A stretch of DNA of 64,000 bases from Lampris incognitus. Its lineage: Eukaryota; Chordata; Actinopteri; Lampriformes; Lampridae. The notes below the pieces were generated by a model. That model saw nothing but the letters and a program-made list of their open reading frames with translations. It ran no database searches and had not been told where the DNA came from. The stretch is from NCBI RefSeq assembly GCF_029633865.1, contig NC_079216.1, positions 19,995,019 to 20,059,018 of the forward strand, given 5' to 3'. How positions within the stretch are numbered: the first letter of the stretch is position 1; each line of letters starts with the position of its first letter. The translations under genes and the position numbers were made by a program. Of the stretch, positions 33,526 through 53,939 are shown piece by piece.

Positions 33526-34312
33526 TTAAGTATGCATAAAGACATAACTGTATTTATTAGTCATAGGGTTTCTATGTCTGTAATGTCCAGCAGACTTTCC
33601 AATGTTTTCTGTGTTGCTATAGCCAGCTGGAGAAGCCTCAATTACTTCCAATGAGGTTTTGCTGTCACTGTGGGGCACTAGAGCCACACAGAGAGTTAAG
33701 TTTCGACTCTGAATCTCCACCAGTGCAGAGTGGCTCCTGTGTCTCCTGGAAAAGCAAAGCAGCCATATTTACAGCAACACACTCGGCTGTTGTGCCTAGA
33801 ATTGTTTGGACGGCAAAGTGATGTTAGCGTGTCTCCACTGAAGACACGGTGACTGATGATGTTTAGGAAGAATCTAGCACCCAGCCATGCTTACATGAAC
33901 CAGAATACAGTGCCAAAGAAATCCAACAGAGGGGCAGAGGCTGCTGCTGCGGTGGTGGCATGCACACCTACAGCGAGTGGGAGTAGCCGGCAACACAGAG
34001 AGCCTTCAGTGACTGGTGGTGTTCGTGTACAAACTATCCTACCATGCCAACAGAAACTGAATCCCGGTTTCCATGAGTTCCATTGTTAAATAAAGAAACC
34101 ATGACAACGAACAGGAGCGAGCCATGGGTTAGCAATATTTTGTTTATTTAACTCATACGCTACGTTGTATTTTGAGAGTGTGCAGGAGTATTTAAAGCAT
34201 TAACACTGTAGCTGGCATGTCTAGAGGGCTGCGTCCTCACACCGCTTAATGGCACATGTAATAACTGTGGTGCAGGCTCCCTGAACAGGGAAAGGCTGTC
34301 TTCTCTGCAAAT
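33526..34312. other. Unassigned intergenic sequence
   Basis: Between CETP and BBS2. Only short frames were seen and no clear repeat ends. Confidence 0.45.
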
Positions 34313-34522
34313 TTGGGTGGCACGGTGGTGCAGCGGTTAGCGCTGTCGCCTCACAGCAGGAAGGTCCTGGGTTCGAACCCCGGGGTAGTCCAACCTTGGG
34401 GGTCGTCCCAGGTCGTCTTCTGTGTGGAGTTTGCATGTTCTCCATGTGTCTGCGGTGGGTTTTCTCTGGGTGCTTCGGTTTCCCCCACCATCAAAAAAAG
34501 ACAAGCATGTTAGGGTTAATAC
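34313..34522 (+). mobile_element. tRNA-derived SINE type A2, 5' part (continues at 40985)
   Basis: tRNA-like head with box A region tgcagcggttagcgctgtcg and box B ggttcgaacccc at 34371-34382, then tgtggagtttgcatgttctc and acaagcatgttagggttaat. It is broken after gttagggttaatac (34509-34522) by the RTE insertion. The rest of the SINE, gaccctgaccgaggcatggc to aataaagtatc, follows at 40999-41155. Confidence 0.88.
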
Positions 34523-34620
34523 ACAGCTATGTTGTACGGTTTGGAGACAGTGGCACTGGCGAAAAGACAGGAGGCGGAGCTGGAGGTGGCAGAGTTGAAC
34601 ATGCTAAGTTTTTCACTGGG

Positions 34621-35390
34621 TGTTAAGGTTTGTAGAACGAACCCAATAGCGACAACACAAGACAAAGTAAAGCACCAACCTGGCAGGACTCGTAGAGGAG
34701 AGCCGGCCGGGCCTGGACAGAAGGGGGAGGCGCTTCAGGCGGAACTTGAGAATAGCTTCTTAAAAATGGGAAAACGTAAACTGCTCCTTTAAAGTCCGAA
34801 AGGGAAAAAACGTAAACTGCTCCTTTAAAGTCCGAAAGGGAAAAAAACACAAACTGCTCCTTTAAAGTCCGAAAGGGAAAAAAACACAAACTGCTCCTTT
34901 AAAGTCCGAAAGGGAAAAAAAACACAAACTGCTCCTTTAAAGTCCGAAAGGGGAAAAAACACAAACTGCTCCTTTAATGTAGAAGTCCAACCGAGTAATA
35001 AGATCCACAGTGAGAGAGGAGAAATTAGAATATCAAAAACTTGATCTCAACTAGAAAATCACGATGGGAAAATCCAATGGGGAAAACACAAAGAGAGTTC
35101 TTCTCCGAACAAGCTCTCAAGGAGAACTGACACAAGGGAATAATCAAACAAGCAAAAACACGGAGAATACTACAATCTGTACTCCACCGGGAGACACAGA
35201 AATGTCACAAAACTCGAGACGAAGAATTTACTCACGGGACTGTTCAGGACGAACTCGCGACGAGTTCTGGAAAGCAAACAAACTTATACTAGAGTGGTTA
35301 ACGAGTAGGTAGGCTGCAGGTGTTTCAGACGCGCCCTTCCCCCGCTCTCATTGCTGGTTGCCAGGTTGGTCAACAGACCGAGCCCTAACA
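34621..35390 (-). repeat. 3' LTR of the chromovirus
   Basis: Same 770-base length as the 5' LTR with two visible differences. The copy ends taaggtt at 34621-34627 where the partner has tatggtt. Follows the polypurine tract. Confidence 0.93.
34770..34980. repeat. Tandem repeat inside the 3' LTR
   Basis: Six copies, the last partial, of a 37-39 base unit containing ctgctcctttaaagtccg and an A run. Units differ mostly in the A-run length and cgta/caca. The same array is at 39999-40209. Confidence 0.9.
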
Positions 35391-35972
35391 GTACCCCCCC
35401 CCTCTACGGGAGCCACCAGGCGACCTGCCAGGCTTGTCAGGGTGACGGCGATAGAACTCAGCGAGCAGACCAGGGTCCATGATGAGCTGGCGGGATACCC
35501 AGCTTCGTTCCTCCACCCCATAGCCCTCCCAGTCAACCAAATACTGGAACCCCCGTCCCCTGCGTCGGACGTCCATCAGCCGACGGACCTTCCACTGTGG
35601 ATGCCCATCCACAATCTCAGGGGGAGGCGGAGCTGGGGCCGGAGGCATAAGGGGGCTCTCGGAGACAGGCTTTACTCGGGACACATGAAAAACCGGATGG
35701 ATCTTCATGGAGGCCGGGAGCTTAAGACGCACAACTGCAGGACTGGGTACTTCCTGGATCTCGAAGGGTCCAACGAACTGGGGATTCAGCTTCTTGGCAG
35801 AGGACTGAAGGGGGAGATCCTTGGTGGACAGCCAGACTCTCTGTCCGGGTTGGTAAGCTGGTGCTGTGGATCGGCGACGGTTAGCTCCTCGTCTGGCACG
35901 TTCCGTAGCACGGAGCAGCGCAGCCCTGGTGATCTCCCAGACACGACGACAGCGGTCCAGATGAGTCTGCAC
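35385..35972 (-). pseudogene. Chromovirus integrase C-terminus with chromodomain, out of frame
   Basis: Continues the integrase in the next frame: [19 protein letters not shown], the GPF/Y-type block [23 protein letters not shown], then a chromodomain [32 protein letters not shown] at about 35600-35470. The frame break is a single missing base in the run near 35971-35974. Chromodomains on integrases guide insertion toward marked chromatin. Without frame correction this copy would make an integrase lacking it. Confidence 0.9.
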
Positions 35973-35974
35973 GA

Positions 35975-38764
35975 GGGAACCTCCACTTCGGACTCCTGTG
36001 CAGAGAAGACGGGCGGCTGGTAACCCAGGGATGCCTCAAAGGGCGAGAGGCCGGTGGCGGAGCTGACCAGGGAGTTGACCGCATACTCGACCCAGGGGAG
36101 AAACTGACTCCAGGAGGTTGGCTTCTTGGCAGCGACGCAACGGAGAGCAGATTCCACACTCTGGTTCATCCTCTCAGTCTGTCCGTTAGTCTGCGGATGA
36201 TATCCCGACGAAAGGCTGACCGAGGCGCCCAACCCCTTGCAGAAAGCACGCCACACACGGGAAACAAACTGGGGCCCTCTGTCTGACACAATGTCCTTGG
36301 GAAGTCCATGCAAACGGAAGACGTGGCTCATCAGGAGGTCAGCGGTTTCTGAAGCAGAAGGAAGCTTAGGCAAAGCCACCAGGTGAACACCCTTGCTGAA
36401 GCGATCCACCACCGTAAGGATCACTGTGTTGCCCTGAGACGGAGGAAGTCCAGAGACAAAATCCAACGCCACATGGGACCAGGGCCGACTGGGAATAGGA
36501 AGGGGCTGCAGCAGACCAGCCGGTGCCTGGTGAGAGGCCTTGCTGCGGGCACAGATGGTGCAGGCCATGACGAACTCCTTGACGTCCCTCCTCATAGTGG
36601 GCCACCAGAACCGTCGAGCTATGAAAGTGAAAGTGCGGTGGACTCCAGGGTGGCAAGCGAGCTGACTGGTGTGGCCCCATTTGAGGACCCGAGACCTCAC
36701 TGAGTCCGGAACAAACAGTCGGCGAGGCGGCACGTTGCTCGGGGCTGGACTGGAGCGCAAGGCGCGCTTGACCACCGTTTCAAGGCCCCAGGTCACCACG
36801 CCAACGACCTTGGTCTCAGGGAGGATGGGACTTGGCTCCACCGTTACAGGTTCCTTAAGGTGTTGACGAGACAGAGCATCTGCCTTGGTGTTGCGGGAGC
36901 CAGGACGATAAGTCAGTGTGAAGTCGAACCGACTGAGGAAACTGGCCCACCGTGCCTGCCGACCATTGAGACGTTTGGTTGCCCGGATGAACGTCAGGTT
37001 CTTATGATCAGTCCAGATGGTAAATGGATGCTCTGCCCCCTCCAGCCAATGGCGCCATTCCTCAAGTGCAGCCACTACAGCGAGAAGCTCCCGATTACCA
37101 ACATCGTAGTTCTCCTCGGCGGGAAGGAACCGGCGGGAGAAGAACGCGCAAGGATGAACCTTCTGGTCGGTCTCTGATCGTTGGGAGAGCACAGCCCCCA
37201 ATCCGGTGTCCGAAGCGTCCACCTCAACTATGAACTGCCTCTTGGGATCGGGATGGAGTGGGACGGGGGCACTGGTGAACCTCTCCTTGAGCGACAGAAA
37301 TGCAGAGCGAGCAGCTGGGGACCAGACGAACGGCTGAGAGGGGGAGGTTGGACGGGTGAGGGGTTCTGCTACAGAGCTGTAGTTTCGGACGAACCTCCTG
37401 TAAAAGTTCGCGAACCCGAGGAAGCTCTGCAGTTCCTTACGTGACTTAGGATCCGGCCATTCCACCACCGCTTTGATCTTGCGAGGATCAGCTCGAGTCT
37501 TGCCTCCCTCCACGATAAAACCTAAGTAGTCCACTGACTCAGAATGGAACAGGCATTTCTCAGCCTTGACGAACAGCCGGTTACGAAGGAGGCGTTCGAG
37601 AACCTGCCGCACGTGCTGGACATGCTCCTCGAGGGACCTGGAGAAGATGAGGATGTCATCAAGGTAGACGACAACGAATTGGTCGAGCATGTCGCGAAGG
37701 ATGTCATTCATGAGTGCCTGGAACACCGCCGGGGCGTTGGTGAGGCCGAACGGCATTACCAGGTACTCATAATGACCACGGGGAGTCTTAAAGGCTGTCT
37801 TCCACTCGTCCCCTTTCCGGATCCGAACGAGATGGTAGGCGTTCCGGAGATCCAGCTTAGTGAAGACAGTCGCCTGGGTCAGGGGTTCGAGGGTGGAGCT
37901 CATCAGAGGCAGGGGGTATTTATTTTTGATGGTGATGTCGTTGAGTTGGCGATAATCAATGCAGGGTCGGAGACCACCATCCTTCTTCTTAACGAAAAAG
38001 AAACCAGCTGCCACCTGGGAGGATGAGGGTCGGATGAGCCCTGCCGCCAACGATTCTGAAATGTAATCGTCCATAGCAGCCTTCTCGGGAATGGAAAGGC
38101 TGTAAAGACGACTGCTAGGGAGAGAGGCCCCAGGACGGAGGTTGATAGCACAATCATATGGCCGATGCGGAGGGAGAGACTGAGCCCGCGTCTTGCTGAA
38201 GACCTCCCCGAGATCATGATACTCGGGAGGAACAGAGGAAAGATCGGGAGGAGGGGCAATCGGAACAGTCTGGACTGCTGGACCAGGTGCAGCCTGAAGA
38301 CACCGGGCGTGACAGGAGGAGCTCCACTCCAAAATGTTACCAGACGACCAAGCAATGTGTGGCTCATGCTGAGCCAACCAGGGACGCCCCAAGATCACAG
38401 GAACTAAGGGAGACTGGATGACGAAGAACTGAAGGCTCTCCACATGGTTTCCAGCAATAGTGAGAGACACGGGACAGGACTGTCGGGTAACACTGGCCAG
38501 GCGGCGCTCATCCAGAGCAAAGGCCTCTATTGGCCTATCCAATTCCTCACATGGAATGTTAGCTTGAGCAGCAAACGTAGAGTCCAAGAAACACCCATCA
38601 GCTCCCGAATCGATGAGTGCGCCTACAGTGAGCCGCTGGTCTGCCCAAGCCAGGGTAACGCTCACAAGATGGTTAGCCGGAGCAGGATGGCGGGAACAGG
38701 AAAGACGGCTCACTAGGATCTCCCGGGGTCCCAGTGAGCCTAATCTTTTGGCCGCGTAGGACAC
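35975..38764 (-). CDS. Chromovirus pol: protease, reverse transcriptase, RNase H, integrase
   Basis: One frame of over 900 codons, overlapping the end of gag in another frame, as in elements using a ribosomal frameshift. Protease: [14 protein letters not shown]. Reverse transcriptase: [41 protein letters not shown] and the catalytic YLDD at about 37665-37654. RNase [43 protein letters not shown]. Integrase: HHCC zinc domain ([14 protein letters not shown] ... CTICARSK), then aspartates in [10 protein letters not shown] and SDRGPQFVS and glutamate in [10 protein letters not shown]. All catalytic residues are present. The open frame runs on out of register to 35786 after the break near 35972. 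Confidence 0.95.
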
Positions 38765-39830
38765 TCGCTGATCCGGTGTCCCTTAAGACCGCAGTAAAGA
38801 CAGAGACCTGCCTTGAACCGGGCCTCACGTTCAGCGGGAGTCAGTCGTGTACGCCCAAGCTGCATAGGTTCCTCCTCTGTCAGGAGAGGCTTGCCACAGG
38901 GGAAGTGGAGTGCGACGAAGAAGAGCCCCCTTCGGAAGCTCTGGATGGCTGAGAGGTAGAAACGGTTCCCCGTAGACCTCGCTCGCGCCCTCTCTCGCGG
39001 AGACGTCCATCGATGCGGATGGCAAGGCTGATAAGGTCGTCGAGAGAGGTAGGATCCTCCCGGGTGGCTAGCTGATCCTTGACGGCATCGCTGAGGCCCC
39101 TACGGAAGGTTACCCGAAGTGACTGGTCGTTCCAGCCACTCTCAGCCGCAGCCAGCCTGAACTCGACTGAGTAGTCAGTGACACTGCCACTGCCCTGCTG
39201 GATCCTGCTCAATCGGACACCCGGATCCTGACCGTACACTGGATGATGGAATACCTTCCGAAGCTCAGCCACAAAGTCATCGTAGGAAGAGCAGAAACTG
39301 GCCCCCATGGACCAGGAAGCAGTGGCCCACTGAGCAGCGCGGCCAGTCAGCAGGTTAGTCACGTAAGCAACTCTTGCAGCATCTGTGGTGAACCCCCTGG
39401 AATGGTGGGCGAAGACAAGCTCACACTGCATGATGAACGTGGCACAGGTCTCAAAGTTGCCATCAAAAGGCTTGGGATTGGAGATACTGGGCTCCCGGAA
39501 ATCCGAAACATAAACGGTAGGATTGTCTAAGGCAACGGCTGCGGGCACTGCTGGAGGAGGGGCGGCCGGAACTGGTGGGACAGCTGGCTGGATGGTGATA
39601 GCCGCTGTGAGAGTTTGCAACTGCTTAAGAACCTCCTCTTGTTGGCTCGCGAGCGCCGCTTGCTGGGCCGAAAGAGAATCCACCGAAGCCTGGAGGGGTT
39701 GCACCTGAGCCCGGAGGCCCTGCATGGCAACAGCGGCCTCTTGTAGTTGCTGGCCGTGGGAGGCTGTAAGCTGAATCTGCTTATAGAGAGCAGCCTGGAC
39801 AGGATTGGCGTCTGGGTTGTCTGGGTTCAT
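38740..39830 (-). pseudogene. Chromovirus gag with one zinc knuckle, single frame break
   Basis: ATG at 39830-39828, 19 bases from the LTR. The N-terminal region is a glutamine/alanine-rich coiled coil, followed by a retrotransposon gag core (PKPFDGNFETCATFIMQCEL, ARVAYVTNLLTGRAAQWA, FHHPVYGQDPGVRLSRIQQG). At about 38888-38895 the frame runs into a stop, while the next frame continues with [16 protein letters not shown] and the knuckle [14 protein letters not shown], ending at 38740. A one-base change there would separate the knuckle from gag. A sequencing error or an allele is possible. Confidence 0.85.
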
Positions 39831-39837
39831 AGTGAAG

Positions 39838-39847
39838 GCGAGTTCGT
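39838..39847 (-). promoter_or_regulatory. Self-priming primer-binding site of the chromovirus
   Basis: In element sense ACGAACTCGC begins two bases after the 5' LTR, in the 19-base gap before the gag ATG. It is the exact reverse complement of GCGAGTTCGT at 40487-40478, which lies 30 bases after the TATAAG box and so at the expected RNA 5' end. Tf1 of fission yeast and related sushi-group elements prime with their own RNA 5' end in this arrangement. Confidence 0.75.
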
Positions 39848-39998
39848 ACTGTTATGGTTTGTAGAACGAACCCAATAGCGACAACACAAGACAAAGTAAA
39901 GCACCAACCTGGCAGGACTCGTAGAGGAGAGCCGGCCGGGCCTGGACAGAAGGGGGAGGCGCTTCAGGCGGAACTTGAGAATAGCTTCTTAAAAATGG

Positions 39999-40209
39999 GA
40001 AAACGTAAACTGCTCCTTTAAAGTCCGAAAGGGAAAAAACGTAAACTGCTCCTTTAAAGTCCGAAAGGGAAAAAAACACAAACTGCTCCTTTAAAGTCCG
40101 AAAGGGAAAAAAACACAAACTGCTCCTTTAAAGTCCGAAAGGGAAAAAAAACACAAACTGCTCCTTTAAAGTCCGAAAGGGGAAAAAACACAAACTGCTC
40201 CTTTAATGT
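39999..40209. repeat. Tandem repeat inside the 5' LTR
   Basis: Same six-unit array as at 34770-34980, identical in unit order and length, so the array has not changed since insertion. Confidence 0.9.
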
Positions 40210-40477
40210 AGAAGTCCAACCGAGTAATAAGATCCACAGTGAGAGAGGAGAAATTAGAATATCAAAAACTTGATCTCAACTAGAAAATCACGATGGGAAA
40301 ATCCAATGGGGAAAACACAAAGAGAGTTCTTCTCCGAACAAGCTCTCAAGGAGAACTGACACAAGGGAATAATCAAACAAGCAAAAACACGGAGAATACT
40401 ACAATCTGTACTCCACCGGGAGACACAGAAATGTCACAAAACTCGAGACGAAGAATATACTCACGGGACTGTTCAGG

Positions 40478-40517
40478 ACGAACTCGCGACGAGTTCTGGA
40501 AAGCAAACAAACTTATA
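40478..40517 (-). promoter_or_regulatory. Chromovirus core promoter and RNA 5' end
   Basis: TATAAG at 40517-40512, then 30 bases to GCGAGTTCGT (40487-40478), the predicted first bases of the transcript and the self-primer. The start is inferred from spacing, not measured. Confidence 0.65.
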
Positions 40518-40939
40518 CTAGAGTGGTTAACGAGTAGGTAGGCTGCAGGTGTTTCAGACGCGCCCTTCCCCCGCTCTCATTGCTGGTTGCCAGGTTGGTC
40601 AACAGACCGAGCCCTAACACTGGGAGTGATGAAGGGAGGACAGGATTAGGAATTATTATATTAGAGGGAGAGCTCAGGTTGGACAGTTTGGAGACAAAGC
40701 AAGAGAGGCAAGATTGAGATGGCTTGGACGTGTGTGGAGGAGAGATGCTGGGTATATTGGGAGAAGGATGCTGAATATGGAGCTGCCAGGGAAGAGGAAA
40801 AGAAAAAGGCCAAAGAGGAGGTTTACGGATGTGGTGAGGGAGGACATGCAGGTGGTTGGTGTGACAGAGGAGGATGCAGAGGACAGGAAGAGATGGAAAA
40901 TGGATGATCAGCTGTGGCGCCCCCTAACGGGAACAGCCG

Positions 40940-40982
<43 letters not shown>

Positions 40983-40984
40983 AC

Positions 40985-41155
40985 GTTAGGGTTAATACTC
41001 CTGTTTGTGACCCTGACCGAGGCATGGCAAGATGAACTGGAGTTGGTCCCCGGGTGCTGCACAGTGGCTGCCCTCTGCTCCTAGCCACATAGCTAGGAGG
41101 GTCAAATCCAGAGGAAGCATTTCTCCATGGGGATCAATAAAGTATCTCAAAATCA
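40985..41155 (+). mobile_element. tRNA-derived SINE type A2, 3' part
   Basis: Begins with the duplicated target gttagggttaatac (40985-40998) and continues with the A2 body (ggagttggtccccgggtgct, ctctgctcctagccacatag), ending in ggggatcaataaagtatc. Together with 34313-34522 it restores a complete SINE order. Confidence 0.88.
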
Positions 41156-42588
41156 GAAAAAAAAGTTACACAAAAGCAGTTCAAGTTTTAACAGACAATA
41201 TAGACCATCAGCACTACCTGGACGTATGTGAGCGGTGAAATTTTCCTTTGAGAGACAGAAAAATACATTCAGCTGTTAGAGCAGGACATCTGTTGGGGAA
41301 TCCCATAGGATATGGGATTCCAGTGGGATGGGAGTCAATTTCATGATCAATCCCATGGGTAGGGTGGGACCAGAAAAAGTTTAATGAGATTGGGACTGAT
41401 CAGAAAAAAAAATTAAATTAAAAAGTCAATTTCTATTTTTTCCCTCATAAATGTGCAGTATTTTTTGATTATGAAATAAATTCTAGCCATTCTCTGTTTC
41501 CAATTCTGTCCTGTCATTTTTTGTCTGCTGGTTCCACCAACCAGAGCAGTGTATGATGTATATGGGTTGATACGTTAAGCCGTGTGACGACAAAAATCAC
41601 CCACAACTGAGTCGGACTCAGAGAATAAAACTGCACTGCAACGCAAAACCGGTTAACAACTTACATCCTAACAATGTGCGTCGTCACTGTTTTATGAATT
41701 TATCTCACAACGTCGCTCTCTGGCAGTCTGACAGATACCAAACAGCTTAATCTGTGCAACATAACAAGCAAGAAAATAATAATAATAATGAAAATACTGT
41801 CCAGAGTTAAGAACAAGTACCTGTAAGAATGAACAGCCACTGACCAGAACCTCAAATCAACACTGTTGCAATGCGTAATAAGTAGCCTACCCCTCAAACA
41901 AACAAAAAAAAAAAAGGGGGGGGGGGTCGAAGGTAATTTTTCCTGGACCGGGACGAGATGGCAGCCATTTTTTTTTCTTATACTGAGTTACAGGATTGGG
42001 ATGGGAGCACTCTCACAGGGACGGGATGGAGCGGGAGTAAAAGTCACCGTGTTGGGCTCTGTGGGCTCCTGGCTGTGTGTTGACTTCTTCTGATGTCTGC
42101 AGGAATAATTCATCACTTTGCACAATGGCCAGAGATTGGCTACGATCTTTATTAACAAAGTGTTAACCTCAGTACCTCACCAGGCCAATACGCCAGCGGT
42201 GTTTAATTTCTCATAGTGCAAAACTATTCTCGGTATCCGTACGCTGAATCAAGTCTAACGGAAATGCTTTGGAGTTAGTGACCACATACTTCTGCAGGTT
42301 CTAACTCGGGTTTTACAACATGTTTCCTTTCATAAAGTCACTGCACAAAGATGGATGACAGCAACAAAACATTTGATAAAGAAACTGATGCTACTGTGCT
42401 CATTTCACTACCCCGGTGTCTTCCTGTAGACGTCCTTCTGGGTCCGCTGTCCTGGTGACTTGGTCCATACTGGTGCTGTGCTGGAAACGGGTGGTGAAAT
42501 GATGAGACGCTACAAAAATGTTACGAATCAGATGTTCTCAAGTGCGTTTCCCTTTTTCTTTCACCGTGTTTTTCTCTGCAGACGTGAC
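41156..42588. other. BBS2 3' flank, mostly unassigned
   Basis: Contains G/A-rich phrases such as gggatgggagtcaa (41328) and gggacgggatggagcg (42019) that look like ends of a decayed DNA element, but no boundaries could be fixed. A - strand AATAAA at 42153-42148 may serve BBS2. Confidence 0.35.
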
Positions 42589-52532
<9,944 letters not shown>

Positions 52533-52825
52533 CTGCAGATGGGGAAAAAAGAGAGAGTGAGATTTAGTTGAGGGGAGAAGAATCAGGAAAGAGAACAAAT
52601 GATGCAAGAACTCCCCCCCCGACTATAATTTTATTAGCCCCAACACAACTGCCGCTAATAGTTCTAGTTTCAAGCTACAATTTGTGCCATGGTGTACAGA
52701 CCAACCAGAATGAACATGGGTTTTAGTTTTCTGGTTTACTGACCGCAGTTGTGCCAAAATGGGACAAAATGTTATCCTTGGTGATTGTAATATTCATGTG
52801 TGCTGTCCTGATAAGCCTTCGGTTA

Positions 52826-53140
52826 AAGAACCTTGATGTAATCTCACCTCCACCTTGAACCCATCTGTCATTCCAAATACACACCTCACCACTATCACAC
52901 TGCCCTCATACATATCCTGCACCACTCCTACATACTTCTCTGTCACTCCCGACTTCCTCATATGATACTACACCTCCTCCCTTGGTACCCTGTCATATGC
53001 TTCCTCTAAATCCACAGAAACAATGTAACTCCTTCTAGCCTTCTCTATACTTCTCCATCAACATTTTCAAAGCAAACATGGCATCTGCAGTGCTCTTTCA
53101 GGGCATGAAACCATACTGCTGCTCGCTGATCTTGTCAAGA
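52826..53140 (-). mobile_element. RTE-like LINE copy f (carries the empty Tc1 site)
   Basis: The - strand encodes the reverse-transcriptase middle: EQQYGFMP-type start, [22 protein letters not shown], and the block down to VGVHTG-type sequence. Its ccctcatacatatcctgcac at 52911-52930 corresponds to the Tc1 insertion point of copy a, without the insertion. Both ends truncated. Confidence 0.8.
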
Positions 53141-53194
53141 TGCTAAGAAACTGCTGTGCTAAATATCAGGGAACTGTTAAGAGTTGACATGATC

Positions 53195-53633
53195 TCTGGG
53201 CATCCGGGTAGTGTAGCGGTCTATTCTGTTGCCTGCCAACACGGAGATCGCCGATTCGAATCCCCGTGTTACCTCCAGCTTCGTCAGGCGTCTCTACACA
53301 CACAATTGGCCGTGTCTGCAGGTGGGAATCCAGATATGGGTATGTGTCCTGGTCGCTGCACTACTGCCTCCTCTGTTCGGTCGGGGCGCCTGTTCAGGGG
53401 AGAGGGGGAACTGGGGGGAATAGCGTGATCCTCCCATGCTCTACATCCCCCTGGTGAAACTCCTCACTGTCTGGTGAAAAGAAGCGGCTGGTGTCTCCAC
53501 ATGTATCGGAGGAGGCATGTGGTAGTCTGCAGCCCTAGCCGGATCGGCAATGGGGGTGGGGCAGTGACCGGGACAGCTCGGATGAGTGGAGTAATTGGCC
53601 AGATATAATTGGGGGGGAAAAGGGAAAAAAAAA
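53195..53633 (+). mobile_element. tRNA-derived SINE type B, copy 4, with target duplication
   Basis: Head tctgggcatccgggtagtgt and box B attcgaatccccg at 53255-53267. Flanked by agttgacatgatc at 53182-53194 and 53634-53646. Confidence 0.92.
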
Positions 53634-53758
53634 AGTTGACATGATCGCTCAAAAAAATCCAAAATCTGTCATAGACCTTGAGTCCTTTTTAACTCCAGTC
53701 ATTAATCATTTTTATTGGAACAAAGGTTAGCCAGCTAATGTGTTTGTGTTCTTTTCAG

Positions 53759-53938
53759 ACAGTATCATCTGGCAGTATACCGACACTTTCTGGAAGGCTC
53801 TACAAGGAGAGACTGGGGAGAGAAAATTGTTTAGTTTTACCAGCATATGTTGTCCAGTCAATCAGAGCTGGATTTGCCTCACCAGATGGGTGCTACTGGG
53901 GATTCAGAGACATATCTGATGCTCAAGATGAAGTGTAA
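53759..53938 (+). pseudogene. P2X7 C-terminal-domain-like exon, frameshifted
   Basis: A good acceptor (tgttcttttcag) precedes QYHLAVYRHFLEGSTRRDWG. After a shift near 53815-53830 the next frame continues NCLVLPAYVVQSIRAGFASP, DGCYWGFRDISDA to a stop at 53936-53938. The pattern (Y-R-x-F ... LPAYVV-x-x-IR ... G-x-Y-x-GF) resembles the cytosolic C-terminal domain of P2X7-type proteins, which fish genomes hold in many stray copies. The zinc-coordinating cysteines of that domain are not all visible in this piece. Likely a decayed copy inside the BBS2 upstream intron, antisense to it. Confidence 0.45.
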
Positions 53939-53939
53939 A

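Larger units (their letters stand above)
34621..40619 (-). mobile_element. Tf1/sushi-type chromovirus (LTR retrotransposon), 6.0 kb, near intact
   Basis: LTRs of 770 bp at 34621-35390 and 39850-40619 differ at only 2 positions that I can find (34626 a versus t; the site in gaagaatttactc versus gaagaatatactc), so insertion is recent. Target duplication ctggg at 34616-34620 and 40620-40624. On the - strand it encodes gag with one zinc knuckle, then protease, reverse transcriptase, RNase H, integrase and a C-terminal chromodomain, the Tf1/sushi order. A polypurine tract (agaggggggggtac) lies at 35391-35404. No tRNA-type primer site; a self-priming signal is seen instead. There appear to be two one-base lesions, one in gag and one in the integrase tail. 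Confidence 0.95.
39850..40619 (-). repeat. 5' LTR of the chromovirus
   Basis: In element sense it starts TGTTAGGGCTCGG at 40619 and ends CATAACA at 39850. A TATAAG box at 40517-40512 and a predicted transcript start 30 bases further at about 40487 leave a U3 of about 130 bases. Contains a six-unit tandem repeat at 39999-40209. Confidence 0.93.
34523..40984 (+). mobile_element. RTE-like LINE copy e, 3' fragment, split by the chromovirus
   Basis: Two parts, 34523-34620 (MLYGLETVALAKRQEAELEV) and 40625-40984 ([40 protein letters not shown], then cccctaacgggaacagc and a (TAG)n tail of about 14 units). It is 5'-truncated at 34523. The flanking 14-bp duplication gttagggttaatac shows insertion by target-primed reverse transcription into the SINE. 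The 40-base (TAG)n tail is the longest among the copies here. Confidence 0.9.

Noticed and set aside
34623..34889. Frame of 88 codons repeating CFFPFRTLKEQF-type units
   Set aside because: Translation of the LTR tandem repeat on the antisense side; duplicated exactly at 39852-40118.
34770..34980. Regularly spaced repeats that look a little like a CRISPR array
   Set aside because: Units are contiguous minisatellite copies without unique spacers, lie inside a retrotransposon LTR, and the same array recurs at 39999-40209.
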